A stretch of 64,000 nucleotides of DNA, taken from an uncultured Clostridia bacterium. GTDB lineage: Bacteria; Bacillota; Clostridia; Christensenellales; CAG-138. A program made the position numbers and the translations under genes. Below are positions 36,624 through 46,279 of this stretch, one piece after another; within the stretch, counting starts at the first letter, position 1; every line of letters begins with the position of its first letter. A model generated the notes under the pieces. It saw nothing but the letters and a program-made list of their open reading frames with translations, made no database searches and was not told where the DNA came from. Location of the stretch: NCBI GenBank assembly GCA_944336475.1, contig CALVLD010000001.1, positions 1 to 64,000 of the forward strand, read 5' to 3'.

Positions 36624-37075
36624 TTTTTCAAAGCCTCCATTACAGGCAAATATTCATCACCGTGAGCCGTTACGGAAAGCGTGCGCGCTTCAGCTCCGCT
36701 TCCCTCAATGCGGATCTCAAGTCTGTTATTTGGGATGGCATCGGGCACATTTTCACACCATTCCATTATGATCACGCTGCCGCTGTTCAGGTAGTCGTCA
36801 TAGCCTATCGCCGTTAGTTCGTCCATGCTCTCAATGCGGTAGGCGTCGAAATGATCCAGAACCATTTCACCGACATGATGCCGCACTATGGTGAATGTAG
36901 GGCTGGCTATATTTGTTATCCCCAGGCTCTCCGCAATACCCTTAACAAGAGTCGTCTTTCCTGCCCCCAAATCTCCATACAACGCAATGAATGCGGATGG
37001 GAAAAGCTCCCTGCCAATGACGCATCCTATGCGGCGCATCTCCTCTGCACTTTTCGCAATAAGTGTTACGCTCAA
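36617..37075 (-). CDS. tsaE: tRNA t6A biosynthesis ATPase TsaE
   Basis: 152 residues. Walker [20 protein letters not shown] and the IASPTFTIV and HFDAYRI blocks of the family. It activates the TsaB-TsaD complex with ATP. The start is TTG at 37075, chosen because AGAGG lies 9 nt upstream and the frame covers the family's N-terminus; TTGA overlaps the tgt stop. The next ATG would remove part of the first strand. Confidence 0.92.
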   Translation of the reverse strand: MSVTLIAKSAEEMRRIGCVIGRELFPSAFIALYGDLGAGKTTLVKGIAESLGITNIASPTFTIVRHHVGEMVLDHFDAYRIESMDELTAIGYDDYLNSGSVIIMEWCENVPDAIPNNRLEIRIEGSGAEARTLSVTAHGDEYLPVMEALKKW

Positions 37076-38190
37076 TTAAAGGTACCTCTCAGTATCAGCT
37101 CCTGCCGATAGTCTGCAAGCCTATCCTCCCGAATGGCATTGCGGATACCCTCCATTAGCCTGTAAGTAAAGCGAAGGTTATGTATCGTAAGGAGCTGTGC
37201 GGCAAGTATCTCGTCCGCCTTGATGAGATGCCTTATATATGCCTTTGTAAAGCTGCGGCATGCATAGCAGTCACAGTCATCCTCGATAGGGGTGAAATCC
37301 TCGGCATACTTGGCATTCTTCAATATCTTTTTACCGTCGAAAGTCATTGCAAGGGCGTTCCTTGCCGTGCGTGTCTGCATCACGCAGTCAAACATATCCA
37401 CGCTGCGCATTGCACCCTCGACAAGGCAGTCAGGACTGCCGACACCCATGAGATAATGGGGCTTGTTCTCGGGCAAATAGGGACGAATGGTATCGAGCAT
37501 CTCATACATTACGGGCTTGGGCTCGCCAACGGAGAGCCCCCCTATGCCGTAGCCGGGAAAGTCCATGCCCACAAGCGCCTTTGTACTCTCTATCCGCAAG
37601 TCGGCAAACATACCGCCCTGGATTATGCCGAACAGAGCCTGATCCGCCATTGTATGCGCTTTCTTGCAGCGCATCGCCCATTTATGGGTGCGTTCCATGG
37701 CCTCCACGGTATAGCGATAGTCACAGCCTGCTGGAGCACATTCGTCAAACGCCATGGCGATATCCGCACCAAGCGCCTGCTCTACCTCCATGACGCTCTC
37801 GGGAGTAAAAAAGCGCTTGCTTCCGTCAATGTGGGAGCGGAACTCTACCCCGTCCTCCTTGATCTTGTTCATTGCAGATAAGCTGAATACTTGAAACCCA
37901 CCGCTATCCGTGAGCATGGGTCCGTGCCACTGTGAAAACTCGTGCAGTCCTCCGGCTCTGCGGATCAGCTCATGACCGGGTCTGAGATAGAGATGGTATG
38001 TGTTTGACAGCACGACATTTGCTCCGACCTCCCTGAGGTCGCGTGGCGTGATGGCCTTTACGGTCGCCTGAGTGCCAACACACATAAAAGCAGGAGTTTC
38101 AACGTCTCCGTGCGGAGTGTGAAGTATTCCGAGTCTTGCGCCCGTCTGTGCACAGGTCTTTATGAGCTCATAGGTTACAGGTCGTTCCAT
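37072..38190 (-). CDS. tgt: tRNA-guanine transglycosylase
   Basis: 372 residues. Active-site blocks: [12 protein letters not shown], the nucleophile region [43 protein letters not shown], and the zinc site CDCYAC...H. It swaps guanine for preQ1 at position 34. ATG at 38190 follows GAGGGAGCTTTTG; a start five codons upstream lacks a better site. Neighbour queA performs the next step. Confidence 0.96.
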   Translation of the reverse strand: MERPVTYELIKTCAQTGARLGILHTPHGDVETPAFMCVGTQATVKAITPRDLREVGANVVLSNTYHLYLRPGHELIRRAGGLHEFSQWHGPMLTDSGGFQVFSLSAMNKIKEDGVEFRSHIDGSKRFFTPESVMEVEQALGADIAMAFDECAPAGCDYRYTVEAMERTHKWAMRCKKAHTMADQALFGIIQGGMFADLRIESTKALVGMDFPGYGIGGLSVGEPKPVMYEMLDTIRPYLPENKPHYLMGVGSPDCLVEGAMRSVDMFDCVMQTRTARNALAMTFDGKKILKNAKYAEDFTPIEDDCDCYACRSFTKAYIRHLIKADEILAAQLLTIHNLRFTYRLMEGIRNAIREDRLADYRQELILRGTFN

Positions 38191-38201
38191 CAAAAGCTCC
38201 C

Positions 38202-39224
38202 TCAAACAAAGAATGTCGCATCGCCGAAGGAAAAGAAGCGGTATCGTTCGGCAATGGCGTGGCTGTAGACCTCCATTACCTCTTCCCTTGAGCAGAACGC
38301 ACTCACAAGCATGAGCAACGTTGATTCAGGAAGGTGAAAGTTGGTTATCAAAGCATCGACCGATTTGAAGCGATAGCCCGGGGTTATGAATATGTCCGTC
38401 CAACCATGCCCTGCTTGGACGACGCCGCTGTCATCCGCAACGCTTTCAAGAGTACGACAGCAGGTGGTTCCGACAGCGATTATCCTGCCGCCTGCCTCCC
38501 TCGCCTTATTTATACGAGAGGCGGCTTCCTCAGTCACCTCGTAGTACTCGGAGTGCATATGATGCTCCTCAACATTCTCTGCCGAAACGGGGCGGAATGT
38601 GCCAAGACCGACATGCAGGAGAACGTCAACTACGTCCACCCCCTTTGCCGCTATGCGTGTGAGCAGCTCATCGGTAAAGTGCAATCCTGCCGTGGGTGCT
38701 GCGGCAGAGCCGTTTTGCTTGGCATAAACGGTCTGATAGCGTGACTTGTCCTCAAGCCTCTCGGTTATGTACGGAGGCAATGGCATCTCTCCGGCTCGGT
38801 CAAGCACCTCCTCGAACATACCGTCATAATTGAATCGAACGCAGCGGCCTCCGTCATCGGTCCGATCAACTATCGTTGCAGACAGTTCATCATTTACGAC
38901 GAACGTGCGCCCCACACGGGCTTTGCGGCCGGGTCTCACAAGGCATTCCCATGTATCCCCGTCCAGGCGGCGCAGGAGCAAAAACTCCATTGCTCCGCCG
39001 GTGCCCTCTCTCACCGCACGGAGCCTTGCCGGTATGACTCGGGTAACATTGCGAACAAGAACGTCCCCCTTTCCGAGATACTCGATTATATCTGCAAACA
39101 GCCGATCTTCAATACGCTTTGTTTTTCTGTCATACACGAGGAGTCGGGACATATCCCTCCTCTCCGCAGGAGACTGTGCGATAAGCTCCTGAGGAAGATC
39201 ATAGTAAAAATCAGAAGTCTTCAT
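38202..39224 (-). CDS. queA: S-adenosylmethionine:tRNA ribosyltransferase-isomerase
   Basis: 340 residues. Family blocks: [20 protein letters not shown] at the start, [28 protein letters not shown] and [18 protein letters not shown]. It converts preQ1-tRNA to epoxyqueuosine-tRNA. One base separates it from the phosphorylase gene upstream and 11 from tgt downstream. Confidence 0.97.
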   Translation of the reverse strand: MKTSDFYYDLPQELIAQSPAERRDMSRLLVYDRKTKRIEDRLFADIIEYLGKGDVLVRNVTRVIPARLRAVREGTGGAMEFLLLRRLDGDTWECLVRPGRKARVGRTFVVNDELSATIVDRTDDGGRCVRFNYDGMFEEVLDRAGEMPLPPYITERLEDKSRYQTVYAKQNGSAAAPTAGLHFTDELLTRIAAKGVDVVDVLLHVGLGTFRPVSAENVEEHHMHSEYYEVTEEAASRINKAREAGGRIIAVGTTCCRTLESVADDSGVVQAGHGWTDIFITPGYRFKSVDALITNFHLPESTLLMLVSAFCSREEVMEVYSHAIAERYRFFSFGDATFFV

Positions 39225-39225
39225 A

Positions 39226-40569
39226 TCATTCGATCACATCGTAGATCATGGGCAGCTCTTCGGGCTTTTCATCGCAGATGGATATTGCGGAATCAAGAAG
39301 CTGCATGGCCTCATCGAGCCGCCTCTCGCTGTTGACATACAGCACGGCATAGGGCTCATCCGTATCAACACGGTCACCATAGCGTTTTTTCATGAGTATG
39401 CCGACGGCTGGATCGACGCTGTCCGATTTGCTCTCCCTGCCTGCGCCAAGCATACATGAAGCAAGCCCAATATCCTGCGCATTGATACAGCCGACGTACC
39501 CCGAACGGTTCGGATAAACGGGGATGATCCTGCTCGTCTGGACAAGGCGCTCCGGCGCATCAACATACGCAGGATCGCCCCCCATTGCGACAAGCATATC
39601 TCGTAGCTTCTTCAGGCCCACGCCCGATACAAGCGCATTTGAAAGCATGGCCTCGGCCTCCTGAGCATCCTTTGCCACGCCTGCAAGCGTCAGCATATAT
39701 GAGCCAAGCGTCATGCATACACGGACGAGCGGATCGTCGAAGGGGACTTGGCCCGACAGGACATCTATCGCCTCCTTCATCTCAAGTCCATTGCCCACCG
39801 CCATGCCGAGGGGACGGTTCATATCCGTGATAACGGCGACCGTTTTTCTCCCCACATGTTTGCCTATTGATACCATGCTCGCAGCCAATTTGCGTGCATC
39901 TTCAAGTGTTTGCATGAATGCGCCGTTACCCATTTTAACATCCAGTACGATGGCGTCCGCACCTGCAGCGAGCTTTTTGCTCATTATGCTTGATGCGATA
40001 AGGGGTATGCTCTGCACAGTGGCGGTGACGTCACGGAGGGCATACATACGCTTGTCGGCAGGATCGAGATTACCCGATTGACCGATGACCGCAACGCCTA
40101 TCTCCCTGACAATGCGCTTAAAGTCATCCATGCTCTGCTCAACGCACACGCCGGGCACAGACTCGAGCTTATCCAGAGTTCCGCCTGAGTGGGCAAGGCC
40201 CCTGCCACTCATCTTTGCAACGGTACCACCGCATGCGGCAACAAGTGGTGCTATCACAAGGGTCGTTGTATCGCCCACGCCGCCCGTGGAATGCTTATCC
40301 ACCTTTACGCCGGGAATGTCACTCAGGTCTACGACATCACCTGAGTACATCATGGCTCGGGTGAGGGATGCGGTCTCCCTCTCGGTCATGCCACGCCAAC
40401 AGATCGCCATCATCCACGCTGCAATCTGATAGTCTGGTATCCTGTCTGCAACCAGACCTTCTATGACAAAATCTATCTCGGCATCGGAAAGTTCAAAGCC
40501 ATCTCGCTTCTTCTCGATTATTTCAGGCATTCTCATGGTATTATGCCGATCGCACCATGCAAAAAGCAC
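39226..40569 (-). CDS. pdp: Pyrimidine-nucleoside phosphorylase
   Basis: 447 residues from GTG 40569, 436 from ATG 40536. Thymidine/pyrimidine phosphorylase motifs: [18 protein letters not shown] (phosphate binding), [18 protein letters not shown], and [11 protein letters not shown]. It cleaves uridine, thymidine and deoxyuridine to base and ribose 1-phosphate. The GTG start is preferred because AAAGGAG lies 7 nt before it, while the ATG that matches Bacillus Pdp ([13 protein letters not shown]) has none; the result is an 11-residue N-terminal addition. deoC, the next step for deoxyribose, is also in this window. First gene of the queA-tgt-tsaE-tsaB operon. Confidence 0.93.
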   Translation of the reverse strand: MLFAWCDRHNTMRMPEIIEKKRDGFELSDAEIDFVIEGLVADRIPDYQIAAWMMAICWRGMTERETASLTRAMMYSGDVVDLSDIPGVKVDKHSTGGVGDTTTLVIAPLVAACGGTVAKMSGRGLAHSGGTLDKLESVPGVCVEQSMDDFKRIVREIGVAVIGQSGNLDPADKRMYALRDVTATVQSIPLIASSIMSKKLAAGADAIVLDVKMGNGAFMQTLEDARKLAASMVSIGKHVGRKTVAVITDMNRPLGMAVGNGLEMKEAIDVLSGQVPFDDPLVRVCMTLGSYMLTLAGVAKDAQEAEAMLSNALVSGVGLKKLRDMLVAMGGDPAYVDAPERLVQTSRIIPVYPNRSGYVGCINAQDIGLASCMLGAGRESKSDSVDPAVGILMKKRYGDRVDTDEPYAVLYVNSERRLDEAMQLLDSAISICDEKPEELPMIYDVIE

Positions 40570-40599
40570 AGCACGGCTCCTTTCGTGACAGATTGCGTT

Positions 40600-40628
40600 A
40601 TTTTAACATAACCGTATCGTTTTGTGAA
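40600..40628 (-). promoter_or_regulatory. Promoter of the pdp-queA-tgt-tsaE-tsaB operon
   Basis: Minus strand -35 TTCACA (40623-40628), 17-bp spacer, -10 TAAAAT (40600-40605), 31 bp before the GTG start. Confidence 0.65.
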
Positions 40629-40638
40629 TAGCGCAGGG

Positions 40639-40683
40639 GTATATTTTGCAGATGTTTTAAGCACTTTGCATCACAAAATATAC
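40639..40683. promoter_or_regulatory. Inverted repeat between divergent pdp and ord
   Basis: GTATATTTTG (40639-40648) and CAAAATATAC (40674-40683) are perfect 10-bp inverted arms 25 bp apart. They lie just upstream of the pdp -35 and about 45 bp before the ord -10, where a regulator could affect either gene. Confidence 0.5.
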
Positions 40684-40726
40684 TAGATTTGGAGGTTCCC
40701 GGGGGGTTACGGAGCGCACATGATTA

Positions 40727-40735
40727 TGATATAAT
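40727..40735 (+). promoter_or_regulatory. Extended -10 promoter of the ornithine operon
   Basis: TGATATAAT is a perfect extended -10 (TGn-TATAAT). The expected -35 position (TTACGG at 40707-40712) is poor, so an activator may be needed. The leader to the ord start is about 55 nt. The 12-mer AGATTTGGAGGT occurs at 40684-40695 and again as the ord ribosome site at 40778-40789. Confidence 0.6.
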
Positions 40736-40795
40736 TTTGCGTTGGGTAACATGGTTTTACTCAATTAGAATTCACAAGATTTGGAGGTCTACTTT

Positions 40796-41842
40796 ATGGA
40801 AAACGTGAAGGTCGCACTTTGGGGCTTCGGGGCGATGGGCTCCGGTATTGCCAGGATGCTTCTCAGCAAAAAGGGCGTGGAGATAACAGGCGTTTGCGAG
40901 CGCAATCCCGAGCGCGAGGGCAAAAGCATGTTTGAGCTCCTCGGCATCGAGCGCGGTGAGCATCCGGATGTACTGCTGTCCACCGACATTGCTTCCGTTG
41001 TCTACAAGGATGCTGCGGATATATGCGTCATTGCAACCGATTCCTTCACTGTCGATGTATTCCCCAAGATCAAATATGTTGTTGAGAACGGCATCAATGT
41101 CGTCAGCACCGCCGAGGAAATGAGCTATCCTCAGGCTCAGCAGCCCGAGCTTGCCAAGGAAATAGACCGCCTTGCAAAGGAGAACGGCGTTACCGTCCTC
41201 GGCACGGGCATCAACCCCGGCCTTATGATGGATCTGCTTGCCATATGCCTCTCCGGCTGCATGATCGATGTTGAGAGCGTAATGTGCAAGCGTGTCAACT
41301 CCCTCTCCCCATTCGGCCCGTTGGTCATGAAGGAGCAGGGTATCGGCATCACTGTCGAGGAGTTTGAAGAGGGCTGCAAAAACGGTACTCTGGCAGGCCA
41401 TGTAGGCTTTGCTGAGTCCGCCAATATGATCGCCGATGCTCTCGGTTGGAAGATTGAGCGCCTTGAGCAGCAGATGAGCCCCATTGTTACAAGCGTTGAC
41501 CGTCAAGCTCCATACGGCTTTGCAAAGGCCGGCAATGTTGCCGGCGTCAATATGACCGCGCAGGCCTATGTTGACGGCGAGCTCAAGATCGATCTCATCC
41601 ATCCACAGCAGATTGAGCCCGAGATGGAGGGTACTCACACCGGCGACTATATCGTTATCAAGGGCACTCCATCCATCAATGTCGCCAACACCCCCGAAGT
41701 AGACGGTGGCCTTGGCACCATCGCTATGTGCGTAAACATGATCCCCCATGTTATCAATGCAAGGCCCGGTCTTAAGACTATGATCGATCTGCCCGTACCT
41801 CATGCCATCATGGGTGACTTCCGTGACTTTATTGAGCGTTAA
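40796..41842 (+). CDS. ord: 2,4-diaminopentanoate dehydrogenase
   Basis: 348 residues from the ATG after TTTGGAGGTCTACTTT. N-terminal Rossmann motif VALWGFGAMGSGIARML and the dihydrodipicolinate-reductase-like layout (VVSTAEEMSYP, GTGINPGLMMDLL) identify Ord, which oxidatively deaminates 2,4-diaminopentanoate to 2-amino-4-oxopentanoate with NAD(P)+. Context is decisive: it heads ortA, ortB, oraS and oraE. Codon use is strongly biased (high expression expected). Confidence 0.94.
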   Translation: MENVKVALWGFGAMGSGIARMLLSKKGVEITGVCERNPEREGKSMFELLGIERGEHPDVLLSTDIASVVYKDAADICVIATDSFTVDVFPKIKYVVENGINVVSTAEEMSYPQAQQPELAKEIDRLAKENGVTVLGTGINPGLMMDLLAICLSGCMIDVESVMCKRVNSLSPFGPLVMKEQGIGITVEEFEEGCKNGTLAGHVGFAESANMIADALGWKIERLEQQMSPIVTSVDRQAPYGFAKAGNVAGVNMTAQAYVDGELKIDLIHPQQIEPEMEGTHTGDYIVIKGTPSINVANTPEVDGGLGTIAMCVNMIPHVINARPGLKTMIDLPVPHAIMGDFRDFIER

Positions 41843-41853
41843 ATGAATTGGTT

Positions 41854-41888
41854 TTCGGGGAAGGTGAAACGGTTTCGCCTTCCCCGAA
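41854..41888 (+). other. 16-bp hairpin between ord and ortA
   Basis: Arms 41854-41869 and 41873-41888 pair over all 16 positions (one G-U) around a 3-nt loop (CGG). The stem is very stable. No T-run follows, so it is more likely an mRNA processing or stabilising element than a full terminator. It lies 11 bp after the ord stop. Confidence 0.8.
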
Positions 41889-41914
41889 TGTTACAGACAG
41901 CTTTGGAGGTTTTT

Positions 41915-42214
41915 ATGGCAAAGAAAAGCGATTGGGTTCAGATCCACAACATCGTTCTTAACCCAGAGGAACGTTCATCCGCCCTCCCCGAGGATACCAA
42001 GAGTCATCCCCTCGAGGTTTGGATGAAGGGCTGGCTACAGCAGGATGCGAAGCTTGGCGATGAGGTCGAGGTCATTACCCGTGTCGGACGTCGTGCAAAG
42101 GGTACCCTGGTCGATGAAAGGCCGTATTTCAGGCACGGCTACGGTGAGCTTGTGCCTGAGGTCCTGATGATAGGCGAAATGGTTCGCAATATCACATTCG
42201 GGGGTGACGAATGA
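41915..42214 (+). CDS. ortA: 2-amino-4-oxopentanoate thiolase, alpha subunit
   Basis: 99 residues from the ATG after TTTGGAGGTTTTT. Small subunit with QIHNIVLNPEERSSALPEDTKSHPLEVWMKGWL, the OrtA hallmark. With OrtB it cleaves 2-amino-4-oxopentanoate with CoA to acetyl-CoA and D-alanine. Overlaps ortB by 4 bp. A longer frame reaching back to the ord stop runs through the hairpin and is not used. Confidence 0.93.
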   Translation: MAKKSDWVQIHNIVLNPEERSSALPEDTKSHPLEVWMKGWLQQDAKLGDEVEVITRVGRRAKGTLVDERPYFRHGYGELVPEVLMIGEMVRNITFGGDE

Positions 42215-43608
42215 TGGATAATAGCTACAATGCGATAATGGCTCGCAAGAACGACATAATCCGCAACGCCGTCGGCATGGACTATTCAGAGTTTGAACGT
42301 GGTGGTATAACATTCGATTATGAGGCCATGATGGACGCCACAGGCTACACCATAGAGGAGCTTCAGCGTGTACAGGCAATGTTCTCCATAGGCAACACAC
42401 CGCTTATAGAGCTTAAAAATCTCACCGCTCTTGCACGCAAGTGTGCCTCCAAGGGCAAGGGCGCGCGCATATTCATAAAGGATGAGGCCTCCAACCCCAG
42501 CGGCAGCTTTAAGGCTCGTCGTGCCTGTACGAGCGTGTATCATGCAAAGAAGCTCGGCTACAAGGGCGTAATTGCGGCAACCAGCGGCAATTATGGTGCG
42601 GCGGTCGCATGCTGTGCTGCCATGGCCGGCTTGAAGTGCATAGTTGTTCAGGAGTGCTATGATTCCAAAGGCATTGGTCAACCAGAGATAATCGAGAAGG
42701 CCCGCAAGTGCGAAGCACTCGGCGCCGAGGTAGTTCAGCTTACAGTAGGGCCGGAGCTGTTCTCCACGGTGCTTCAGCTTCTTGAGGAGACGGGCTATTT
42801 CAACGCTTCGCTCTACACACCCTTTGGCATTGCCGGTGTTGAAACGCTCGGCTATGAGGTTGCCATGCAGTGCCGTGAACGCCTTGGCAAGGATCCCGAT
42901 GTAGTTGTCTGCACGAATGCAGGGGGCGGTAATCTTACAGGTACGGCCCGTGGTCTGCGCAAGGCAGGATGCAGTGCCAAGATCATCGGCGCAAGCGTCA
43001 ACCTCAAAGGGCTGCACATGGCAAGCGACGATCAGTTCAACAGAAAGAGCTTTACCACGGGGCACACCGGCTTTGGCGTTCCTTATGCAGTGGATCCCGA
43101 TCATTCCGATGTACCTCGCAGCGCCGCACGTCCCCTGCGCTATATGGAGCGCTATGTCACCGTCACACAGGGCAGCGTGTTCTATATCACCGAATGTCTT
43201 GCCTCTCTTGAAGGTCTTGAGAAGGGGCCCGCAGGCAACACCTCGCTTGCCGCTGCATTCAGGCTTGCACAGGATATGGATGAGGATCAGATAATCGTTG
43301 TTCAGGAGACGGAGTACACGGGAGCCGGCAAGCATATCAACCCCCAGCTCTCGTTTGCCCGTCAAAATGGCATTGAGATAATCTTTGGCGACCCCAAGGA
43401 CGAAATACCCGGTAAGAGCATAATCCTTCCGGCTCATCCATCGCTTATTCAGGTCAATGATATGGATCTTGACCATATCCGCCGTTCCCGCATAAAGAGG
43501 GCGGTCGGATCACATAAGGATGAGCTTACCGATGAGGATATCCGCTATCTTATCGAAGAGACCAATTCCAACGAAGAATTTGTCCGCAAGGCTGTTGCGG
43601 AACTGTAA
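42211..43608 (+). CDS. ortB: 2-amino-4-oxopentanoate thiolase, beta subunit
   Basis: 465 residues. Fold-type II PLP enzyme related to threonine synthase/tryptophan synthase beta: NPSGSFKARRA holds the PLP lysine (Lys101), AATSGNYGAAVACCAAMAG the phosphate loop, and VVCTNAGGGNLTGTARGL the glycine-rich cofactor loop. It forms the PLP-dependent thiolase with OrtA. ATG-ATG at the start; the first follows GGGGGTGACGA. Confidence 0.95.
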   Translation: MMDNSYNAIMARKNDIIRNAVGMDYSEFERGGITFDYEAMMDATGYTIEELQRVQAMFSIGNTPLIELKNLTALARKCASKGKGARIFIKDEASNPSGSFKARRACTSVYHAKKLGYKGVIAATSGNYGAAVACCAAMAGLKCIVVQECYDSKGIGQPEIIEKARKCEALGAEVVQLTVGPELFSTVLQLLEETGYFNASLYTPFGIAGVETLGYEVAMQCRERLGKDPDVVVCTNAGGGNLTGTARGLRKAGCSAKIIGASVNLKGLHMASDDQFNRKSFTTGHTGFGVPYAVDPDHSDVPRSAARPLRYMERYVTVTQGSVFYITECLASLEGLEKGPAGNTSLAAAFRLAQDMDEDQIIVVQETEYTGAGKHINPQLSFARQNGIEIIFGDPKDEIPGKSIILPAHPSLIQVNDMDLDHIRRSRIKRAVGSHKDELTDEDIRYLIEETNSNEEFVRKAVAEL

Positions 43609-43618
43609 TGGAGGATTC

Positions 43619-43987
43619 ATGAAAAGACAGGATGATTACAAGGTAAGAAGGCAAAGTGTTGCCGGTCTGACGGACGAGCAGCTTGAGCAGCGTTTCTGGG
43701 AGCTTGCCAACAAGCTGGTCGATCCCCTTTTGCAGATGGGTGTTGAGTACACCTCCCCAGCCATAGAACGCTCTGTTTTGCTGCGCATGGGCTTCTCCTC
43801 GATAGAAGCCAAGGCCATCGTTGACGGATGTATAGAGCGTTCCCTCATAGGCCACGGCGCAGGCAATGTCGTGTATCGTTTGGCAAAGTCTGCCGGTATG
43901 GAAATCCGTGATGCAGGCTTGGCTCTTGTTGAGGGCAGACTTTGGGATGACGCAGAAAATCTTTTTAAGGGAGGAGAAGATCGATGA
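43619..43987 (+). CDS. oraS: D-ornithine 4,5-aminomutase, small subunit
   Basis: 122 residues from the ATG after ATGGAGGATTC. Conserved OraS segments: RRQSVAGLTDEQLEQRFWELANKLVDPLL and YTSPAIERSVLLRMGFSS. It is the small partner of OraE in the adenosylcobalamin- and PLP-dependent shift of the terminal amino group of D-ornithine. Overlaps oraE by 4 bp (ATGA). Confidence 0.95.
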   Translation: MKRQDDYKVRRQSVAGLTDEQLEQRFWELANKLVDPLLQMGVEYTSPAIERSVLLRMGFSSIEAKAIVDGCIERSLIGHGAGNVVYRLAKSAGMEIRDAGLALVEGRLWDDAENLFKGGEDR

Positions 43988-46209
43988 GCGACTATAGACT
44001 TGCTCCCGACAAGCCCATAAATGTGGCTGAGATACTTGACGATCTTGAGCACTATCGTCCCCGTCGCCGTGGATGGACATGGCGCAAACCGGTTGAAGAT
44101 CTGCACATGGGGCCGTTTGAGTACCATGATTGCACAGAGCCCCTGAAGAAGAGCGTCCCCCTTCCTCCGGCTCACTATTTCGGCAACATCGATCCGCAGC
44201 CTTCTCCCGTTATCACAACGGAGATCGCATCCGGCAGATTTGAGGATGATATCCGCCGTATGCGCATGGCAGCACACCACGGCGCAGACCATATAATGGT
44301 CATCCGCACTGCGGGTCAGAGCCACTTCGACGGCCTTATAGAGGGCACGCCTCAGGGCATGGGCGGCGTGCCTATCACCCGCAAGCAGGTCAGGGCTCAG
44401 CGCAAGGCTCTTGACATGATCGAGGACGAGGTTGGCAGACCCATAAACTACCACAGCTATGTTTCGGGCGTTGCTGGTCCCGATATCGCTGTGATGTTTG
44501 CCGAAGAGGGCGTTAACGGAGTCCACCAGGATCCGCAGTACAATGTCATATACCGCAATATCAATATGATTCGCTCCTTTGTTGATGCCTGCGAGAGTAA
44601 AAAGCTCATAGCCTGGGCAGGCATGGCGCAGATCGACGGTGCACACAATGCGAATGCGACCGCTCGTGAGGCGTGGAAGGTCATGCCCGAGCTGATGGTG
44701 CAGCACGCGATAAACGCTATATTCTCTGCAAGGGTAGGCGTGCCCAAGTCCAATATCTGCCTCTCAACGGTGCCTCCCACGGCAACCCCTGCTCCCTGCG
44801 TGTACATGGATCTGCCCTATGCGGTTGCGTTGAGGGATCTGTTCCACGAGTATCGTATGAGGGCGCAGATGAACACCAAGTACATTGAATCCTCCACCCG
44901 TGAGGCAACCGTCACACATGTGCTCAACATGGTCATCTCCAAGCTGACCAGTGCGGATATCCAGAGCACCATTACCCCTGATGAGGGGCGCAATGTTCCC
45001 TGGCATATCTACAACATAGAGGCTTGCGATACCGCCAAGCAGACGCTTGTGGGGCTTGACGGCCTTATGGAAATGGTCGAACTCAAAAAGGACGGTTATC
45101 TGCGTGACAAGGCTCGTGAGCTTAAGGAGCGTGCAGTCCTCTTTATGGAGGAGATGCTTGAGCTCGGCGGATACTTTGCGGCAGTAGAAGAGGGCTTCTT
45201 TGTTGACAGCGGCATATATCCCGAGCGCAACGGCGACGGTATTGTCCGCAAGATGAACGGCGGCATCGGCGCAGGCACGGTGTTCAAGCGTGAGGCCGAC
45301 TATATGGCTCCCGTTACCGCTCACTACGGCTACAATAATGTTGAACAGTACGGCGGCGATCCTTCTAACCCCTCTGCGCTCATCGGAGGCTGTACGCTTG
45401 AGTGTCCCGATAAGATCGTCTATATCGACGAGCTGGATGATGTCGATAACGTCAATGTCCGCATGAGCGAGACAGCCGATTTCACCCCGGGCAGCAAGAA
45501 GATCCGTCCCGAGATGGAGTGGCTTGCAGACGGCACCGTCATGCTCACGATGTTCTTCCCCGCCCCCAAGCAGATTGCAGAAGCGGCCGCACTTGAGTGT
45601 GCGCGCAGGATGAATCTCGCCGAGTGCGAGGTCATCAGCCGTGAGGTGATGCACCCCGTTGACGGCACACGCATTGAAGTCAAAGGCAAGGTTCCTTTTG
45701 AGATCGATGTGGATTCCCTTGTTATTCCCAAGGAGCCCGATGTGCTCTCGGATGATGTGATCCGCAAGGATATCAAACGCCGCCCCATGAAGATAGTTGC
45801 GGCTACCGTTGGTGAGGATGAGCACTCCGTAGGTCTGCGTGAGATAATCGATATCAAGCACGGCGGTATCGAGAAGTATGGCATGGAGGTAGTCTACCTT
45901 GGAACTTCCTGCCCACCGGAGAAGCTCGTTGCCGCTGCTGTCGAGGTCAACGCTGATGCAATAATGGCATCTACGATAATCAGCCATGACGATATCCACT
46001 ACAAGAACATCGCAAAGATCGACCAGATCGCAAGGGAGATGGGCATCCGTGACAAGATCATATTCGTTGCGGGCGGCACCCAGGTGACGCCCGAGCTGGC
46101 ACGCAAGGCCGGGGCAGACGAGGGCTTTGGCCGAGGCACACATGGTGTTCACAATGCGACATTCCTCATCAAAAAAAGGTGGGAGATGGAGAAGGAAGGC
46201 AGGATGTAA
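43984..46209 (+). CDS. oraE: D-ornithine 4,5-aminomutase, large subunit
   Basis: 741 residues. An N-terminal TIM barrel binds substrate and PLP; the C-terminal Rossmann domain binds cobalamin through DEHSVG with the cobalt-ligand His614, then the STIISHDD and VAGGTQ segments. Lys625 in IDIKHGG, 11 residues after the histidine, corresponds to the lysine that in Clostridium sticklandii OraE forms the aldimine with PLP and locks the open state. All key residues are present, so the enzyme should be active. Product: 2,4-diaminopentanoate. Confidence 0.96.
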   Translation: MSDYRLAPDKPINVAEILDDLEHYRPRRRGWTWRKPVEDLHMGPFEYHDCTEPLKKSVPLPPAHYFGNIDPQPSPVITTEIASGRFEDDIRRMRMAAHHGADHIMVIRTAGQSHFDGLIEGTPQGMGGVPITRKQVRAQRKALDMIEDEVGRPINYHSYVSGVAGPDIAVMFAEEGVNGVHQDPQYNVIYRNINMIRSFVDACESKKLIAWAGMAQIDGAHNANATAREAWKVMPELMVQHAINAIFSARVGVPKSNICLSTVPPTATPAPCVYMDLPYAVALRDLFHEYRMRAQMNTKYIESSTREATVTHVLNMVISKLTSADIQSTITPDEGRNVPWHIYNIEACDTAKQTLVGLDGLMEMVELKKDGYLRDKARELKERAVLFMEEMLELGGYFAAVEEGFFVDSGIYPERNGDGIVRKMNGGIGAGTVFKREADYMAPVTAHYGYNNVEQYGGDPSNPSALIGGCTLECPDKIVYIDELDDVDNVNVRMSETADFTPGSKKIRPEMEWLADGTVMLTMFFPAPKQIAEAAALECARRMNLAECEVISREVMHPVDGTRIEVKGKVPFEIDVDSLVIPKEPDVLSDDVIRKDIKRRPMKIVAATVGEDEHSVGLREIIDIKHGGIEKYGMEVVYLGTSCPPEKLVAAAVEVNADAIMASTIISHDDIHYKNIAKIDQIAREMGIRDKIIFVAGGTQVTPELARKAGADEGFGRGTHGVHNATFLIKKRWEMEKEGRM

Positions 46210-46239
46210 GCCTCCACTTACCTAAGTTTAAGGTCTGTT

Positions 46240-46265
46240 GGGGAATCGGTCTGTGTCGATTCCCC
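46240..46265 (+). other. Hairpin between oraE and the MutL-like gene
   Basis: Perfect 9-bp stem GGGGAATCG/CGATTCCCC with an 8-nt loop, 30 bp after oraE and 14 bp before the next ATG. No T-run follows. It may reduce or separate expression of the downstream genes. Confidence 0.7.
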
Positions 46266-46279
46266 ATAAACGGTATTGT

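Noticed and set aside
40772-41803. 343-codon minus-strand frame opposite ord
   Set aside because: Antisense shadow of a strongly codon-biased gene; no ribosome site and no recognisable motif.
41843-41914. 24-codon N-terminal extension of ortA
   Set aside because: It would run through the 16-bp hairpin; the inner ATG has a consensus ribosome site and gives the normal OrtA length.
42286-43476. 396-codon minus-strand frame opposite ortB
   Set aside because: Antisense shadow of ortB, rich in Cys/His/Arg typical of such frames.
44764-46152. 462-codon minus-strand frame opposite oraE
   Set aside because: Antisense shadow; oraE has all its catalytic residues in the plus frame.
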